From: Nanohaloarchaea archaeon B1-Br10_U2g1
Lineage (GTDB): Archaea; Nanohalarchaeota; Nanosalinia; Nanosalinales; Nanosalinaceae
Direction of reading: 5' to 3'
Assembly: GCA_001563875.1 (NCBI GenBank)
Contig: LKMN01000006.1
Coordinates: 1-38,548 of the forward strand
Length of the DNA: 38,548 nt
Notes under the pieces: model-generated
Databases searched by the model: none
What the model was told of the DNA's origin: nothing
The model's input: only the letters and a program-made list of their open reading frames with translations
In this document: piece after piece, positions 8,177 to 15,935 of the stretch
How positions within the stretch are numbered: position 1 is the first letter of the stretch
How the letters are laid out: the number at the start of each line of letters is the position of its first letter
Made by a program: the position numbers and the translations under genes

Positions 8177-8327
8177 TGTTATGTGTAAGTAGTAACACTC
8201 TATATTTATAAATCTTACCTGTGTCTCTGGCTTGAAACAACCGAAAATATACCTTCTACGCAGTTATAACTCCCAATTATTTAAACCAAAAACATGTTAT
8301 TAGGTAGTATAGAGGTATGCCAAAAAG

Positions 8328-8465
8328 ATGATTGAAAGCTTAATCCAAGCTATTATAGACAATCCTGACGTTGCAGGTCTAGCACTGTTAATAGGTTTCT
8401 TTGCAGGTTCTATGTACCAAAAACGTAAGATGAGAAAAAGAGGAATGGGAGGAATGGGCTTCTGA
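8328..8465 (+). CDS. 45-residue single-helix membrane peptide
   Basis: Reads MIESLIQAIIDNPDVAGLAL, a hydrophobic stretch to about residue 29, then MYQKRKMRKRGMGGMGF. The strongly basic end should stay in the cytoplasm. GAGGT (8311-8315) lies 12 nt before the ATG, and ATTTAAAC at about 8278-8285 fits a TATA box. An ATG at 8317 opens only a 4-codon frame. It ends 12 nt before the next membrane gene, so it probably leads the operon 8328-9858. Function unknown. Confidence 0.6.
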   Translation: MIESLIQAIIDNPDVAGLALLIGFFAGSMYQKRKMRKRGMGGMGF

Positions 8466-8477
8466 AGGTGTTAAAAA

Positions 8478-8729
8478 ATGAAGAGAGCTAAATTCCACGA
8501 ATACTTATACGAAGTTGAAAACTGGGTCGACGAGTTCGCGATAGCCTTTCTATCGTTCGGAGCTATAGCGGTCATAATCAACGCTATATTCTTTGCTCCA
8601 GGAGATGTCAACTTCCTATCGCTAGGAGAGCTAATCTATCCTTGGATCGTAATGCTTGCATTAATGATTATAGGAAGAGAGCTGTGGCTCCTCAACAGGA
8701 ACTTGAGGGCTTACGCAGAAGGTGAGTAA
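8478..8729 (+). CDS. Small two-helix membrane protein
   Basis: 83 residues, not recognised. Amphipathic basic/aromatic N-terminus (MKRAKFHEYLYEVENW), membrane helices at about 19-41 and 47-67, then a short Arg/Asn-rich cytoplasmic tail. GGTG lies 10 nt before the ATG. It follows the 45-residue peptide gene by 12 nt and precedes the GTG-started gene at 8735 by 5 nt, so it belongs to a compact operon of four membrane proteins upstream of the pilus genes. Confidence 0.7.
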   Translation: MKRAKFHEYLYEVENWVDEFAIAFLSFGAIAVIINAIFFAPGDVNFLSLGELIYPWIVMLALMIIGRELWLLNRNLRAYAEGE

Positions 8730-8734
8730 GTAAA

Positions 8735-9343
8735 GTGGAAGCCTCAGGGTTCAACCAACTGCTACAGAACATGGCGCAGCAGGACTTCTTCACAGGGATT
8801 TTCCCTTTCCTACTATCCTATATAATATTCTTTTTAGCACTACAGAAGACACCTATATTTAGTGAACAGGAGAACAAGAGATACTCTGCTCTAGTAGCGG
8901 TTATATTCGCGTTCTTTGTGTCATATGCTGTAGTAATGAACCCTGTATACCAAGAGTTCTTCCACAGCTACTTGTCTAGTATAGTAATAGGTATGGTAGG
9001 TCTACTAGGTTTCCTAGTGTTCCTAACGTTTATACCTGGCTTTGACCTAGATAACGCAGGAGCCCGAGGACTTGTAGCTCTAGTTGTATTAGGGAGCTTT
9101 GCAGCTTTCATATTTTCTGGAGGCATGTCTGCCTTCATCCCTGTAGATGTAGGTCTGCCAGGACTGGAATATGGACTGGCAGAGGTCCTAGATTATATAT
9201 TTGAGTCGGGACTGATCTATCTAATAATTATAGGAGCAGCTTTGGCCTGGGTAACCTCTGACGGAGGAGACGGAGACTGGGGAAAGAAAGCTAAGGATGC
9301 AGGAGGATACATGATAAGGCCTGTGGGTCACGGCGGTGGTTAA
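8735..9343 (+). CDS. Polytopic membrane protein, paired with 9346-9858
   Basis: 202 residues, GTG start 5 nt after the previous stop. About five hydrophobic helices (roughly 18-37, 50-70, 78-100, 108-130, 155-170), with a Gly/Asp-rich tail ending HGGG. Residues about 25-70 (LALQKTPIFSE then YSALVAVIFAFFV) line up with residues about 20-60 of the next protein (VLQKQEIFEE then SLSVAFLSIGGF). Both have a membrane helix, LQK..IF.E turn and second helix, so they look like ancient paralogues. No enzyme motif. The context suggests a membrane part of the pilus-like machine. Confidence 0.7.
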   Translation: MEASGFNQLLQNMAQQDFFTGIFPFLLSYIIFFLALQKTPIFSEQENKRYSALVAVIFAFFVSYAVVMNPVYQEFFHSYLSSIVIGMVGLLGFLVFLTFIPGFDLDNAGARGLVALVVLGSFAAFIFSGGMSAFIPVDVGLPGLEYGLAEVLDYIFESGLIYLIIIGAALAWVTSDGGDGDWGKKAKDAGGYMIRPVGHGGG

Positions 9344-9345
9344 CA

Positions 9346-9858
9346 GTGTTTGAGAATATTGTATTATCTATGCAGGATATGAGTATTTTCCATCTATTCC
9401 TGCCTTGGTTACTTGTTCTAACGGTTACTTATGGAGTACTTCAGAAACAGGAAATATTTGAGGAAGAAGCTGTAACAGCTGCTACATCTCTATCTGTAGC
9501 ATTTCTATCGATAGGAGGCTTCTACTTCTTTGTTCCTCCAGAGATGTTCAGCCATTTCGCCGCAGTGATAGGATTCGCAATTTTCGGTTTCATAGGTCTA
9601 TTCTTACTGCTGGCAGTGGTTGGAGTAGATATAACAGAGTTTGAAGACGTTGAAAGAAGGTTTCCTGCGATAGCAGCAGCAAGTATAGCTGTTCTCGGAG
9701 CTTTAGGAGTTTTAACTTATCAGTATAATCTATTGGGTCTTCTACCGGAGTTAAGCGAGTTGACAACGTTATCGATAGACTTCGATCAACATGTAATGCC
9801 GATTTTAACTCTTCTGTTCCTACTAGCTATAGTAATATTTGTTGCTAGAGGAGAATAG
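9346..9858 (+). CDS. Polytopic membrane protein, likely paralogue of 8735-9343
   Basis: 170 residues, GTG start 2 nt after the previous stop. Five membrane helices at roughly 12-32, 42-62, 67-90, 103-124 and 148-167. The N-terminal pair shares the LQK..IF.E turn with the preceding protein. A short charged loop, DITEFEDVERRF, sits between helices 3 and 4. No cysteines or catalytic motif. It ends 8 bp before the convergent coiled-coil gene. The two proteins may form a hetero-oligomer in the membrane, but this is inference from pairing and co-transcription. Confidence 0.7.
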   Translation: MFENIVLSMQDMSIFHLFLPWLLVLTVTYGVLQKQEIFEEEAVTAATSLSVAFLSIGGFYFFVPPEMFSHFAAVIGFAIFGFIGLFLLLAVVGVDITEFEDVERRFPAIAAASIAVLGALGVLTYQYNLLGLLPELSELTTLSIDFDQHVMPILTLLFLLAIVIFVARGE

Positions 9859-9866
9859 AAACTATT

Positions 9867-10676
9867 TTACCACTCCTCTAGATCTACTTTATCTATATCT
9901 TCTTGGCTAACTTCGGAACTTGTCTCTATACCTCGTTCTTGTTTGATCTCCTGTACAAGGTCTGTTAGTTCTCTAACATTGTCGACAAGTGATGGAAGTA
10001 CTTGCTGGAAAGCCTTTTCAAGTCCTCCTATACGAGACTGGTAAGAGTCTATATTGTCTTCAATCTCGTCCATTTTCTGTATGAACTGTGTCTGATCTTC
10101 GTCATCTCTGACCTCGAGATCATGTACCCTCTGATCCAGCTCTTCAACCTTCTCTTTGACTTCATCTATCTCTCTGTAGACGTTTTCGAACTCGGCTTCT
10201 ACCATCTCAAAGTTCTCCGCTACAATAGTCTCTACAAGCTCTTCTACACCCGTATTTTGTACGTTTTGACCTTGGGGTGCGGCCTGTTGATCTCTCTGCA
10301 TATTCATCTGTGGTTCTTGAGATATATCTTGTCCTGGGTTCATTTCTTCTTGTTCTTGGTTGTTGAAGTCTTCATCCATAGGGCTTACTGCCTCTTCTCC
10401 GCCGCTGTATGGTTCCATAGGTTTAGGTCCTTCTTCGAAGCTATCTCCTGCTGCGGATGAGGTAACCGCTCTATTGATAGCTTGCTGTATCTCTGAACGG
10501 GAGTACTGTCCGTCAAGCTCGTCTTGTATCTCTCCTTCGGAGTAGCCCTGAGAAAACATTCGTTCCACAGTCCTTTCAAGTCCGCTACCCATAGATATAT
10601 CTGCTGTATTACTGTCTTGTGTAGGTTCTTTAGAGGAGTCCTCGTCTTTCAGTCTTCCGAACAGCTGAAATTTCAT
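9867..10676 (-). CDS. Coiled-coil protein with ArlC/D-like C-terminus
   Basis: 269 residues, cytoplasmic. Residues about 38-70 form a small three-helix unit (MFSQGYSEGEIQDEL, then SRSEIQQAI) resembling the short helical repeats often seen in DPANN proteins. A Gln/Asn/Met-rich linker (about 95-140) follows, then a coiled coil (about 143-250). The segment LEKAFQQVLPSLVDNVREL is reminiscent of the ArlC/FlaC-type coiled coils that form the cytoplasmic ring of the archaellum motor; this is pattern memory, not a search. It overlaps the upstream coiled-coil gene by 4 nt (ATGA) and is divergent from the secretion ATPase. It may form a scaffold under the ATPase. Confidence 0.65.
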   Translation of the reverse strand: MKFQLFGRLKDEDSSKEPTQDSNTADISMGSGLERTVERMFSQGYSEGEIQDELDGQYSRSEIQQAINRAVTSSAAGDSFEEGPKPMEPYSGGEEAVSPMDEDFNNQEQEEMNPGQDISQEPQMNMQRDQQAAPQGQNVQNTGVEELVETIVAENFEMVEAEFENVYREIDEVKEKVEELDQRVHDLEVRDDEDQTQFIQKMDEIEDNIDSYQSRIGGLEKAFQQVLPSLVDNVRELTDLVQEIKQERGIETSSEVSQEDIDKVDLEEW

Positions 10677-11140
10677 AATTTGTTACCTTTCCGTTCTTTT
10701 TCCTTAGTACTGGCTTGGTTTTCCAGCCTTTTTATCTTTCTGTCTATAAGCCTTTTGACTTCACGTTTTGAGACCGTTTTTTCTTCTTCTACAATCTTTT
10801 TTACCTGTTTTTCGGTTACGAAAGAAGATTTTATAGGGTTCATAAGGTCTATGTAGTTCTCCATTTCGTCGAGCTCTTGATTGGTCACAAACTTCTTTTT
10901 CTCCCGGTTAAGCTCTTTTATATCGACCTCCATGTTCGCTATACGGTCTCTAAGCTCGGAAATCTCGTCTTCTAGGTCTTGTATACTTCTGTTAGTGTCT
11001 TTGTTCTTTTTGAGAACTGTATCGTCTAAAGTATTGACTCGGGCGTTGAGGTTACGTATATTCTCTTCAAGATCTCTGACTCTTCTGTTGAAATCGTTGA
11101 CCCTGTTCACAATCCGGTTCAAAAGGTCTTGTTGCGCCAC
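10673..11140 (-). CDS. Coiled-coil protein with ArlC/E-like motif
   Basis: 155 residues, GTG start (an out-of-frame ATG lies 2 nt upstream). Residues 1-80 are a continuous coiled coil. Then comes FVTNQELDEMENYIDLMNP and SSFVTEKQVKKI, a motif that resembles the NPF-containing region of ArlC/FlaC and related archaeal pilus scaffolds, and a basic tail. A TATA-like TTATTATT on the minus strand (about 11164-11171) lies 27 bp upstream. The gene is divergent from the ATPase at 11182 with only 41 bp between, and its stop overlaps the start of its partner. The assignment to the archaellum-type scaffold class is tentative. Confidence 0.62.
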   Translation of the reverse strand: MAQQDLLNRIVNRVNDFNRRVRDLEENIRNLNARVNTLDDTVLKKNKDTNRSIQDLEDEISELRDRIANMEVDIKELNREKKKFVTNQELDEMENYIDLMNPIKSSFVTEKQVKKIVEEEKTVSKREVKRLIDRKIKRLENQASTKEKERKGNKL

Positions 11141-11181
11141 ATCTTTTATTCTAGAAAGCCTTGAATAATAATTAACGGGTT

Positions 11182-13443
11182 ATGGCTGTAAGAGAAAAAG
11201 ACGTTTTCGAATACGAGTACGATGATGAGACAGGAACTATAGAGATCAATCTACTTGGATCTGTATACGGAGCATCTATAGAAGACTATCCTGAAGTGAT
11301 GTCTCGGGTAATAAACATTCTTCAGGAGGTGCCGGACGCATCGTCAGTAGTTCTGTCGGAATCCCGAGATTATGAATACAGTGATACTCAGGTAGAGATG
11401 CTTAAAGAGGTCGCAGAAGCCATAAGAGATATATCAAGTCAGGGATATATATCAAAAAACGTTAGAACTGATAAATGTGAGAGCCTTTACCAAGAAAAGC
11501 TTCCTGAGGTCCAAAGAATAGTTATAGACGACCTGAGAAAAGATCCGATAGGCGCATACGTACAGCTTAAACGTATGATACGCCATCTAAACCAGGAAAA
11601 AGAGGATTCATATCCTCAGAGAAAACGCTGTATAAAATACTTTATACAGGATGTTCTGAAACCGGTATCCGGACGTCTAGAGGAGACGCACTTAATACAG
11701 CAGTCTGTAGAGCTTGACTATATAACCGGCCACCATGTAGGAGACAGAGAGGTCTACAGAGAGTTCTTCCATCCTTTAGTAAGACCTAACTTCATGCTTA
11801 CAAAGTTCATGTCGTTGCCTCCTGAGAGAGGGGAGGAGGTTGACAGATACAGGGTTCAGGAAGATGTAGAGGTCTCGGTATACCGGGTCCCGGACCAGGT
11901 ACAGCCTATTTACCACGTGAATCCTCCAGAGTTCAATCTTCCTGAGGAAAAATATCGTTTGCTTGATGCGGCAAGAAGGTTTTTGGCCTCTCACAACCCG
12001 GAGTCAGGAGAGTTCGCTAGGCCCGAGAGAATGCGCCAAGTGTTCCAGAATATAGGAAGAGATATGGTCAGGGATATTTCCGACCAGATGGGTATACAGA
12101 TATCCGGAGAGGAGTTAGAACAGTTAACAGCAATACTTAACCGTTATACTTCAGGGCTCGGCGTGCTTGAACTACTTCTCTCTGATCCAAAGGTTCAGGA
12201 TGTTTATGTAAACTCTCCGATAGGTAATGCACCGATATATATCTCTCATCAGGACTACGAAGAATGTGAAACAAATCTAATCCCTACGAAAGAGGAGGCA
12301 GAGTCATGGGCCACAAGGTTCCGTATACAGTCAGGACGCCCGTTGGATGAAGCAAACCCTGTGCTGGATACGGATACAGAGGTTCCGGGAGGCCGTGCAC
12401 GTGTCGCAATAATACAGGAGAACCTTTCGCCTGAAGGGCTAGCGTTTGCGTTCAGAAGACACCGGTCCCGAGCCTGGACGCTACCATTGTTTGTTGACAG
12501 CGGAATGATTAACCCTCTAGGCGCAGGGCTTCTATCTTTCATTGTTGATGGAAACCGGTCGGTACTGTTTGCAGGTACTCGTGGCGCCGGTAAAACATCG
12601 CTCCTGTCAGCGTCGATGCTGGAGATACTGAAGAAACACAGAATTGTGACTGTTGAAGATACTTTAGAACTTCCTGTTAAACAGATGAAGGACTTAGGGT
12701 ATAACATAGAGAGTATGAAGTCTCGTTCTGTTATTACACAGGTTGAGAACGAGCTTGCTGCTGAAGAAGCAATTAGAACATCCTTGAGGCTTGGAGATTC
12801 TGCACTTGTTATTGGAGAGGTTCGTTCTGATGAGGCAAAAACTCTTTATGAGGCTATGCGTGTCGGAGCGGTCGCAAACTTTGTCGGAGGAACAATACAC
12901 GGTGAAGACGCTTATTCAGTATTCGACAGAGTCGTTAACGACCTAAATGTTCCAAAAACTTCTTTCAAGGCAACAGATATCATTGTAAGCGTAAACAAGA
13001 TCAAGAGTCCTGACGGCCTATCGACCTTTAGAAGGGTCACGGGAATAACAGAGGTTAGAAAAGAGTGGACTGATGACCCGCAGGAAGAAGGAGCGTTTGT
13101 AGATCTCATGCGGTACGACAGTAACGAAGACAAACTTGTGCCTACAGATACGCTGCTGAACGGCGAATCACTAGTTTTGAACAGGATAGCTAGTAATATC
13201 AGAGAATGGAAAAACAACTGGGAGGCAGTATGGGACAATATACAGCTCCGTAAGCAGATAAAACAAGACATTGTCCAAAAAGCAGAGGAAACAGATAATA
13301 AAGAACTTTTAGAGGCAGAATTCACTGTCAAATCAAATCAGAGATTCCATATACTTTCAGAGAGAGTTAGGGAGGAGTACGGCGAACAAAACACCGAAAG
13401 AGTTCTAGTAAGATGGAGAGAATGGCTAGAACAACAATTATAG
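11182..13443 (+). CDS. Type IV pilus/archaellum-type secretion ATPase
   Basis: Hexameric ATPase of the GspE/TadA/ArlI superfamily that powers pilin insertion at the inner face of the membrane. All motor motifs are visible: Walker A GTRGAGKT (465-472), Asp box VEDTLELP (491-498), Walker B LVIGEVR (542-548) and His box GTIHGED (570-576). The 753 residues exceed ArlI (about 530) because of a long N-terminal region (1 to about 250) that should bind partners. It is followed 9 bp later by the membrane platform and then the pilins, so it heads a long operon. Whether it drives pili, a secretion system or a motor is not shown. No retraction ATPase (PilT) or second ATPase is present in the window. Confidence 0.95.
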   Translation: MAVREKDVFEYEYDDETGTIEINLLGSVYGASIEDYPEVMSRVINILQEVPDASSVVLSESRDYEYSDTQVEMLKEVAEAIRDISSQGYISKNVRTDKCESLYQEKLPEVQRIVIDDLRKDPIGAYVQLKRMIRHLNQEKEDSYPQRKRCIKYFIQDVLKPVSGRLEETHLIQQSVELDYITGHHVGDREVYREFFHPLVRPNFMLTKFMSLPPERGEEVDRYRVQEDVEVSVYRVPDQVQPIYHVNPPEFNLPEEKYRLLDAARRFLASHNPESGEFARPERMRQVFQNIGRDMVRDISDQMGIQISGEELEQLTAILNRYTSGLGVLELLLSDPKVQDVYVNSPIGNAPIYISHQDYEECETNLIPTKEEAESWATRFRIQSGRPLDEANPVLDTDTEVPGGRARVAIIQENLSPEGLAFAFRRHRSRAWTLPLFVDSGMINPLGAGLLSFIVDGNRSVLFAGTRGAGKTSLLSASMLEILKKHRIVTVEDTLELPVKQMKDLGYNIESMKSRSVITQVENELAAEEAIRTSLRLGDSALVIGEVRSDEAKTLYEAMRVGAVANFVGGTIHGEDAYSVFDRVVNDLNVPKTSFKATDIIVSVNKIKSPDGLSTFRRVTGITEVRKEWTDDPQEEGAFVDLMRYDSNEDKLVPTDTLLNGESLVLNRIASNIREWKNNWEAVWDNIQLRKQIKQDIVQKAEETDNKELLEAEFTVKSNQRFHILSERVREEYGEQNTERVLVRWREWLEQQL

Positions 13444-13452
13444 GCGTTAAAA

Positions 13453-15606
13453 ATGGATGAAGATAGAGAGGACAAGATCAAAGACATAGTAGATAAGCTT
13501 GACAGAGATCTTGAGATGCCTCCCTACAATACGTCCTCGAAAGAGGGTTACTCTCGAGAATACCAGAAGTACAGGAAAGAGGAGAGAGAAGAGGTTGAAA
13601 CCTCAAGCTTTGAGGAGCTATGTCTGACTTCGGGAGACCTCCTAAACCTCAAAGCAGGTAAGAAGACCAGAGAACGTCTAGGACCTCCTCTAAGACTGCT
13701 GGGGTGGGATATAACACCTGGCATGGTTCTGTCTGCAGCCGTCATGGTGGGTTTCGTGTCATTCTTTGGATGGTTCTTGCTCTTCGCTTTAAATGCGTTT
13801 TTAGGTTTCTTTATTCCGATCTCTATAATCCTTATTTCAGTATTTATTCCGATAGGAGCCGGTGTTTATACCTATTTCAAGCCAATCTACCAGGCCGAGA
13901 ACAAGGTTATAAGGAGCAGCGGGGAGATGATCCTCACAATACTCTACATGGTCATCTACATGCGTAGCTCTCCAAACCTAGAAGGAGCTATCAGGTTTGC
14001 GGCATTAAATCTTGAAGGTCCTGTTTCAAAAGATCTTAGAGGCGTATTATGGGATTTAGAGGTTGGGAAGTACAATAAAATAGAAGAAGCGTTAGAGAAT
14101 TATACTGTTAGGTGGAAGGGTTACAACGACGACTTTCTTGAATCTTTACAGCTTCTTAAGGCTTCAGTAAACGAGCCAAGTCCTCAAAGAAGAGAAGATC
14201 TTCTACAGGACTCAATAGATCGTATACTTGAGGGCACACAGGAAAATATGAAGCACTATGCGCAGGGTCTCAAGACACCGGTAATGATACTTAACGCTGT
14301 TGGAGCTATGCTTCCGGTCCTAGGTATGATAATGTTGCCTCTTGTTTCTGTATTCCTCGGAGACTCTATCTCAGAGATGCATCTCATACTTCTCTTCAAT
14401 ATAATGCTTCCTGCATTCCTTTACTGGTTTATGCAGCGAATACTTTCTTCTAGACCACCTACAGTATCCTCAGAACCTACGAGTAATGGAAATCTGCCTC
14501 GTCTAGGTTATTATAACCTGGATTTATTTGGAAGAAGTTTTTCCGCACCTGTATGGCCCTTAGGAGTGCTTATATTTTCTATTGTTGGTCTTTATGGGGT
14601 TTTGGGATACGCAATTTTTCCTGAGGTCTATCCGGTCTCTGACGGAGCTGAATCCGCGCCCGCAATGTTTACGGATGGAGACTCTTACAGTCCATTAGCT
14701 ATGCTGATAAGAAGTCTAAGTATCACCGCAGGACTAGGATTAGCCATAGGTGTGGTTCTTTACATTGGAGGATTAGAGAGAAAGAAAGCTGAAGAAGAGA
14801 TAAGGAATATTGAGAAACAGTTCCCCACAGCGTTGTTCCAGTTAGGAAACAAGATTTCGGGCGGAACACCTATAGAATTAGCTCTGAAGCAGGCAAGAGA
14901 GTCGACAGAGGAGATGGAGATCTCAGGCTTATTCAGCTATACTCTCAGAAACATTACGGAGATGGGTATGACCTTTGATGAAGCGGTCTTTGATGAAGAC
15001 TACGGCGCTCTAAGGCACTATCCTAGTCAGATGATCCATACTGTTATGAAGGCGATTATGGAGTCCTCAGAGAAAGGTACTAAGATGGCTTCAATGGCGA
15101 TGATGACTATCTCAAGATACTTAGAGAACATACACCGTACACAAGAGAAACTGAATGATCTGATGGAAGAGACAACGACCACAATACTGATGCTTGGCTA
15201 TCTTTTAGCGCCTATTGTGTCTGGAGTAGCTGTAGGTATGAGCCAGACCATAATCACGGCTATGTTTGAGCTCTCTGAATCTTTCGATGACTCTATAGCA
15301 GGTACTCCTGAGGGCGACGTGGGAGATGCTGATACTGCGGCCGCAGGTGCAGACTTTTCGGGTATACTAGGTGACTTAGACGCTGCCATACCTCCTGAGG
15401 TGCTTCAGTTCGTTGTAGGTATATACTTGATACAGCTTTTATGGATACTAGGAACATTCTATACAAAGATTAGTGTTGGAGAAAACAAGACTGAGCGAAA
15501 TATCTTTGTAGGAAAAATACTTATTTCGGGAGTGTTCTTCTACAGTATAACGCTACTAATAGTAAGCTTGCTGTTTGGAGGCATAGTAACAAGCATAGAA
15601 CCATGA
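13453..15606 (+). CDS. ArlJ/TadC-type membrane platform with two T2SF domains
   Basis: 717 residues. Membrane helices at about 92-115, 117-140, 275-300, 308-330, 375-400, 415-440, 575-605, 650-670 and 685-715 surround two cytoplasmic T2SF bundles (about 150-270 and 460-570), the arrangement of archaeal ArlJ/PilC-like proteins. Conserved-looking segments are EMILTILYMVIYMRSSPNLE in the first and FPTALFQLGNKISGGTPIE in the second. The platform couples the ATPase to pilin polymerisation. An extracellular Ala/Gly/Asp-rich loop lies at about 615-645. Its stop overlaps the next ATG (ATGA), so the pilin-like genes are co-translated. Confidence 0.92.
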   Translation: MDEDREDKIKDIVDKLDRDLEMPPYNTSSKEGYSREYQKYRKEEREEVETSSFEELCLTSGDLLNLKAGKKTRERLGPPLRLLGWDITPGMVLSAAVMVGFVSFFGWFLLFALNAFLGFFIPISIILISVFIPIGAGVYTYFKPIYQAENKVIRSSGEMILTILYMVIYMRSSPNLEGAIRFAALNLEGPVSKDLRGVLWDLEVGKYNKIEEALENYTVRWKGYNDDFLESLQLLKASVNEPSPQRREDLLQDSIDRILEGTQENMKHYAQGLKTPVMILNAVGAMLPVLGMIMLPLVSVFLGDSISEMHLILLFNIMLPAFLYWFMQRILSSRPPTVSSEPTSNGNLPRLGYYNLDLFGRSFSAPVWPLGVLIFSIVGLYGVLGYAIFPEVYPVSDGAESAPAMFTDGDSYSPLAMLIRSLSITAGLGLAIGVVLYIGGLERKKAEEEIRNIEKQFPTALFQLGNKISGGTPIELALKQARESTEEMEISGLFSYTLRNITEMGMTFDEAVFDEDYGALRHYPSQMIHTVMKAIMESSEKGTKMASMAMMTISRYLENIHRTQEKLNDLMEETTTTILMLGYLLAPIVSGVAVGMSQTIITAMFELSESFDDSIAGTPEGDVGDADTAAAGADFSGILGDLDAAIPPEVLQFVVGIYLIQLLWILGTFYTKISVGENKTERNIFVGKILISGVFFYSITLLIVSLLFGGIVTSIEP

Positions 15607-15737
15607 AAGGAGAAAACATGATGATAATAGCTACCGTGTTTGCTGCAGCAACTATAGTAGCAGCTTTGATAGTACTAACCGTAATAGATGGGACGGTACA
15701 AAACATACTGGATGATGTGCTAACAGGACTTGGATAG
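15603..15737 (+). CDS. 44-residue pilin-like membrane peptide
   Basis: Starts MKGENMMIIATVFAAATIVA, with a hydrophobic helix to about residue 28, then a short acidic tail. MKG followed by E could be a minimal class III (prepilin peptidase) site, but E at +1 is atypical, so it may be an uncleaved membrane peptide. No cysteines. ATGA overlap with the platform gene and a 3-bp gap to the next pilin gene place it in the operon. Confidence 0.6.
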   Translation: MKGENMMIIATVFAAATIVAALIVLTVIDGTVQNILDDVLTGLG

Positions 15738-15740
15738 AAA

Positions 15741-15935
15741 ATGAAACGTAGAGGAGAAATGGGGATGCCGGTAAGAATTGTGGTGATGTTGGTGGCAGCT
15801 CTAGCAGTAGTTCTCATATTTTTAGCAGTGTTCATACCTGCAGTAGGTGGAGCAGAGGAGGCAACAGGCTGTGATGGAGCTCTAAGAGCGATATCGTCAG
15901 CAATAAGTAGTGCAATGGGAGAGCAGATATGCTAG
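15741..15935 (+). CDS. Small pilin-like protein with two cysteines
   Basis: 64 residues: basic MKRRGEMGMPVR, hydrophobic helix (about 13-36), then a short outer segment with cysteines at 44 and 64, the last residue. RRG is a possible class III cleavage site. The cysteine pair could form a loop disulfide. Gap to the previous gene is 3 bp, and its stop lies inside the next gene's first codons (7-nt overlap). Probably a minor pilin; function inferred from context only. Confidence 0.65.
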   Translation: MKRRGEMGMPVRIVVMLVAALAVVLIFLAVFIPAVGGAEEATGCDGALRAISSAISSAMGEQIC

